DNA from: a virus
Virus record (IMG/VR): IMGVR_UViG_3300025941_000013
Span: 1 to 21,175 of that record
Reading direction: 5' to 3' (one strand)
Length of the DNA: 21,175 nt
Below, in pieces: positions 19,746-21,175 of this stretch; position 1 is the first letter of the stretch; every line of letters starts with the position of its first letter. The translations under genes and the position numbers were made by a program. The notes beneath the pieces were generated by a model that was not told the origin of the DNA, ran no database searches, and saw nothing but the letters and a program-made list of their open reading frames with translations.

Positions 19746-20525
19746 CTAGAACGGGATGTCCTCGTCGTCCGGGTCGCCGAACGTGTAGGCCCGGTCAATG
19801 CCGATCGGCTCCGGCTCCAGGGCGTACACCTCGCGGGCCTCGTCCTCGGTCTGCATCCCGAGCACGATCTCGGGCGCGTAGTCGGTCAGCACGTGCGCCG
19901 AGGCGCGCGCCCACAGCATCCTGGCCGGGTAGGTCTGCCAGGCCGACCCGGCGCGCATCAGCCCGGCCCGCTTGGCGTCCTCGATCGTGAACGTGGAGCT
20001 GCCCAGCTGCTCGCCGGTGCTGGCGCGCACCAGCACCGCGGTGCACGACTCGTCCGAGTCGTCCACCCGTTCGATCACCAGCCCGGCGCGGTTGGCCAGG
20101 GCGCGCAGCAGGCGGCTGGAGACCACCAGCTTGCCGGAGATCAGCGACAGCTCGCGCACCGACCACAGCGGCAGCCCGAGCTGCTGGACGTAGTAGAGGC
20201 GCAGGGCACCGGCGGCGCCGCGGGCCTTCTCGTCCTGGGCGCCGGACTCGGACAGCGACAGCCACCAGCCGAGCGTGCGCAGGTCGTCCAGCGTCAGCTC
20301 GCGCTGCGGTGCGAGCTGCAGGCCCTGGCCGCGCTTCACTGGCAGCGCCCGCCGCTTGCGGGTGGTAGCCGTGTTTCCGCTTGCGGGCGTCTCAGCGGCC
20401 GTCTCCGGCGCGTCCACCACCTCGGCCGTAGCCTCGGCCTCCTCGGGCGGGATCGCGTCAGCGGGCGTCTCAGGGCCGTTCGCGGGCGGCGGCGCGGCGC
20501 CGCCGTGCGCAGCAGGGGTGCTCAC
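19746..20525 (-). CDS. RecT-like single-strand annealing protein with SSB-like tip
   Basis: A 259-aa protein. Residues 1-60 are disordered and acidic. The core (about 70-225) includes LRLYYVQQLGLPLWSVRELS, LISGKLVVSSRLLRALAN, and STFTIEDAKRAGL followed by SAWQTYPARMLWARASAHVL and YAPEIVLGM. The FTxEDAxRAGL...W..YPxxMLxARA pattern is characteristic of phage RecT-type annealing proteins. The protein ends DPDDEDIPF, very like the SSB C-terminal tip (DDDIPF) that recruits host repair and replication proteins. No RecE-like exonuclease was found. GTG chosen because AGGAGG lies seven bases upstream; an in-frame zinc-ribbon extension exists above (separate entry). Confidence 0.8.
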   Translation of the reverse strand: MSTPAAHGGAAPPPANGPETPADAIPPEEAEATAEVVDAPETAAETPASGNTATTRKRRALPVKRGQGLQLAPQRELTLDDLRTLGWWLSLSESGAQDEKARGAAGALRLYYVQQLGLPLWSVRELSLISGKLVVSSRLLRALANRAGLVIERVDDSDESCTAVLVRASTGEQLGSSTFTIEDAKRAGLMRAGSAWQTYPARMLWARASAHVLTDYAPEIVLGMQTEDEAREVYALEPEPIGIDRAYTFGDPDDEDIPF

Positions 20526-20624
20526 GGGTCGTCCTCCTCGGTTGCAGGTCTCGCACAGCCACGCGCCGGGCACCAGCTGCGGCGCCACCACGCGGCCGCA
20601 CTCACGGCACAGCGTCGGCGGCAC
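20526..20624 (-). other. Zinc-ribbon segment in frame with the RecT-like gene
   Basis: From GTG 20624 the frame reads MPPTLCRECGRVV, then GAWLCETCNRGG, and continues without a stop into the RecT-like protein. C6-x2-C9 and C24-x2-C27 form a good zinc-ribbon knuckle pair. The AGGAGG of the RecT-like start lies inside its last codons. So either the long form is a ribbon-RecT fusion with an internal second start, or it is a small ribbon protein that lost its stop codon. It overlaps the 70-aa gene above by 23 bases. Confidence 0.55.
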
Positions 20625-20814
20625 GGCGCGCCATCCGCTGATTGGCGATCACGGCGTCCAGCTGCAGCACCCACTCCTCCAGCTGGATCGCGTGCTGGCG
20701 GTCGTGGCCGGTCTCGGCCCGGTTGCGGTAGTAGTGGGCCTCGCTGGCCAGGTAGTCGCGCAGCGCCACCTCGGTGGCGATCTGTTCCTCCAGCGTCAGC
20801 TGCGGCGCGGTCAC
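20602..20814 (-). CDS. 70-aa helical early protein
   Basis: The frame encodes MTAPQLTLEEQIATEVALRD, then YLASEAHYYRNRAETGHDRQ, HAIQLEEWVLQLDAVIANQR and MARRAADAVP: two long amphipathic helices, likely a hairpin or a dimeric coiled coil. It has no cysteines or membrane segment. Start GTG overlaps the TGA of the 39-aa gene as GTGA. I do not recognise the family. Context (just before the RecT-like and initiator genes) suggests a role in early DNA metabolism or control. Confidence 0.7.
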   Translation of the reverse strand: MTAPQLTLEEQIATEVALRDYLASEAHYYRNRAETGHDRQHAIQLEEWVLQLDAVIANQRMARRAADAVP

Positions 20815-20930
20815 CAGGTCACCACCGTGGTCACGGCCACGCCGATCAGCACGCCGAACGCCACCAGGCCCAGGCAGCTCCACACCAGGCCGTCCTGCCA
20901 CCAGCGGTAGCTGCGCGGGTAGGGATTCAC
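20811..20930 (-). CDS. 39-aa single-TM protein
   Basis: MNPYPRSYRWWQDG precedes one hydrophobic helix (LVWSCLGLVAFGVLIGVAV) and a short polar tail (TTVVTW). The GTG overlaps the TGA of the 56-aa gene, and the TGA overlaps the next GTG, both as GTGA. The function is unknown. Small early membrane peptides in temperate phages often affect superinfection or the host membrane, but nothing here proves that. Confidence 0.65.
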   Translation of the reverse strand: MNPYPRSYRWWQDGLVWSCLGLVAFGVLIGVAVTTVVTW

Positions 20931-21097
20931 CAGGGCCTCCTCTCGGTCTCACGGTCGTAGTCGGTCGGGCGCTGTTCCAGCCACGCCCGGTCTGCAAGGC
21001 GCCGTTCGATCTCGCCCGGCCCGGCGATCCACTGCGGCACCCGGGCGAGCTGCGCGAGCAGCACGAACAGCGCCCAGCCGATCGCGCCGCGGGTCAC
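20927..21097 (-). CDS. 56-aa early protein with hydrophobic N-terminus
   Basis: The N-terminus (MTRGAIGWALFVLLAQLARV) could be a signal anchor or an amphipathic helix, with WIAGPGEI next. The rest is charged and helical (ERRLADRAWLEQRPTDYDRE, ending RRPW). GTG start overlaps the TGA of the joint-spanning gene, and its own TGA overlaps the next GTG. Third-position GC bias is strong. No family was recognised. Confidence 0.65.
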   Translation of the reverse strand: MTRGAIGWALFVLLAQLARVPQWIAGPGEIERRLADRAWLEQRPTDYDRETERRPW

Positions 21098-21175
21098 AGC
21101 TCCACCGCCAGCACGTCCAGCAGCTCGGTGATCTCGCCGGGGCGGCCGAGCTGGGCGTGGCAGTGGGGACAGCGC
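21094..21175 (-). CDS. C-terminal part of the joint-spanning CPHC protein
   Basis: This is the 3' portion of the gene whose start is at 220 in this linear view. It encodes the CPHCH motif followed by AQLGRPGEITELLDVLAVEL and a TGA that overlaps the next GTG as GTGA. Because the 29-bp repeat is present at both ends, the CPHC codons appear twice in the linear sequence but only once in the circle. Confidence 0.75.
   Translation of the reverse strand, partial: RCPHCHAQLGRPGEITELLDVLAVEL
21147..21175. repeat. Right copy of the 29-bp terminal direct repeat
   Basis: Identical to positions 1-29, so removing one copy gives a circle of 21,146 bp in which the minus-strand gene at the joint is intact. 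Confidence 0.9.

Noticed and set aside
20522-20605. A 27-aa frame (starts MSAAAWWRRS) joined by GTGA at both ends
   Set aside because: It fits the overlap pattern, but it uses rare codons (aga, tgt, gca), and the competing frame encodes a clear two-CxxC zinc ribbon. The overlaps are probably partly coincidental.

Overview
The window looks like one complete small temperate siphovirus genome of a very GC-rich host, most likely an actinomycete. The last 29 bases (21147-21175) are identical to the first 29, and one gene reads continuously across the joint. The molecule is therefore circular or circularly assembled, about 21,146 bp, with an arbitrary linear cut inside a gene. Third codon positions are almost all G or C, GTG (and sometimes TTG) starts are common, and the families present (HK97-type head, Gp37-like tail protein, HNH next to TerL, tyrosine integrase with an AlpA/MerR-like excisionase) are typical of actinophages.

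Layout. Nearly everything is on the minus strand and is read from high to low coordinates. An early operon starts at a promoter just above the excisionase-like gene (2128). It runs through integrase, several tiny genes, across the joint, and on to a RecT-like annealing protein and a lambda-O-like replication initiator that carries five iterons inside its coding sequence (19373-19473). A lysis and packaging block follows: CHAP endolysin, acidic protein, two-TM holin candidate, HNH and large terminase (18990 to 15596). A head and tail block follows that: portal, protease, a 223-aa protein, major capsid, connectors, major tail, chaperones, tape measure, Dit-like, Gp37-like and tip proteins (14390 to 2509). 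The only plus-strand genes, an HTH protein and a small secreted protein (14486-15435), sit between terminase and portal like a moron.

Regulation is the most interesting part. The operon-head genes at 14390 (portal), 18990 (endolysin), 2128 (xis) and 14486 (+, HTH gene) each have a -10-like hexamer exactly 7 nt before the start codon, which predicts leaderless mRNAs. The portal and endolysin promoters also share a 15-bp dyad, GTT(A/C)GG-N3-CC(T/G)AAC, in exactly the same position, followed by GATC and a TAG-containing -10. This suggests a common late-promoter or operator module, possibly controlled by the plus-strand HTH protein. Inside operons, genes are instead joined by GTGA overlaps (stop TGA inside start GTG) or use AGGAGG-like ribosome sites.

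Other notable points: tandem TGACAC repeats flanking two large palindromes just downstream of integrase (231-459, a candidate attP or operator region inside a marginal ORF); an inverted repeat that brackets the ribosome site of the 223-aa gene; an SSB-like acidic tip on the RecT-like protein; and in-frame upstream extensions on both the RecT-like and endolysin genes. No tRNA, IS element, CRISPR array, DNA polymerase, small terminase or classical cI-type repressor was recognised.
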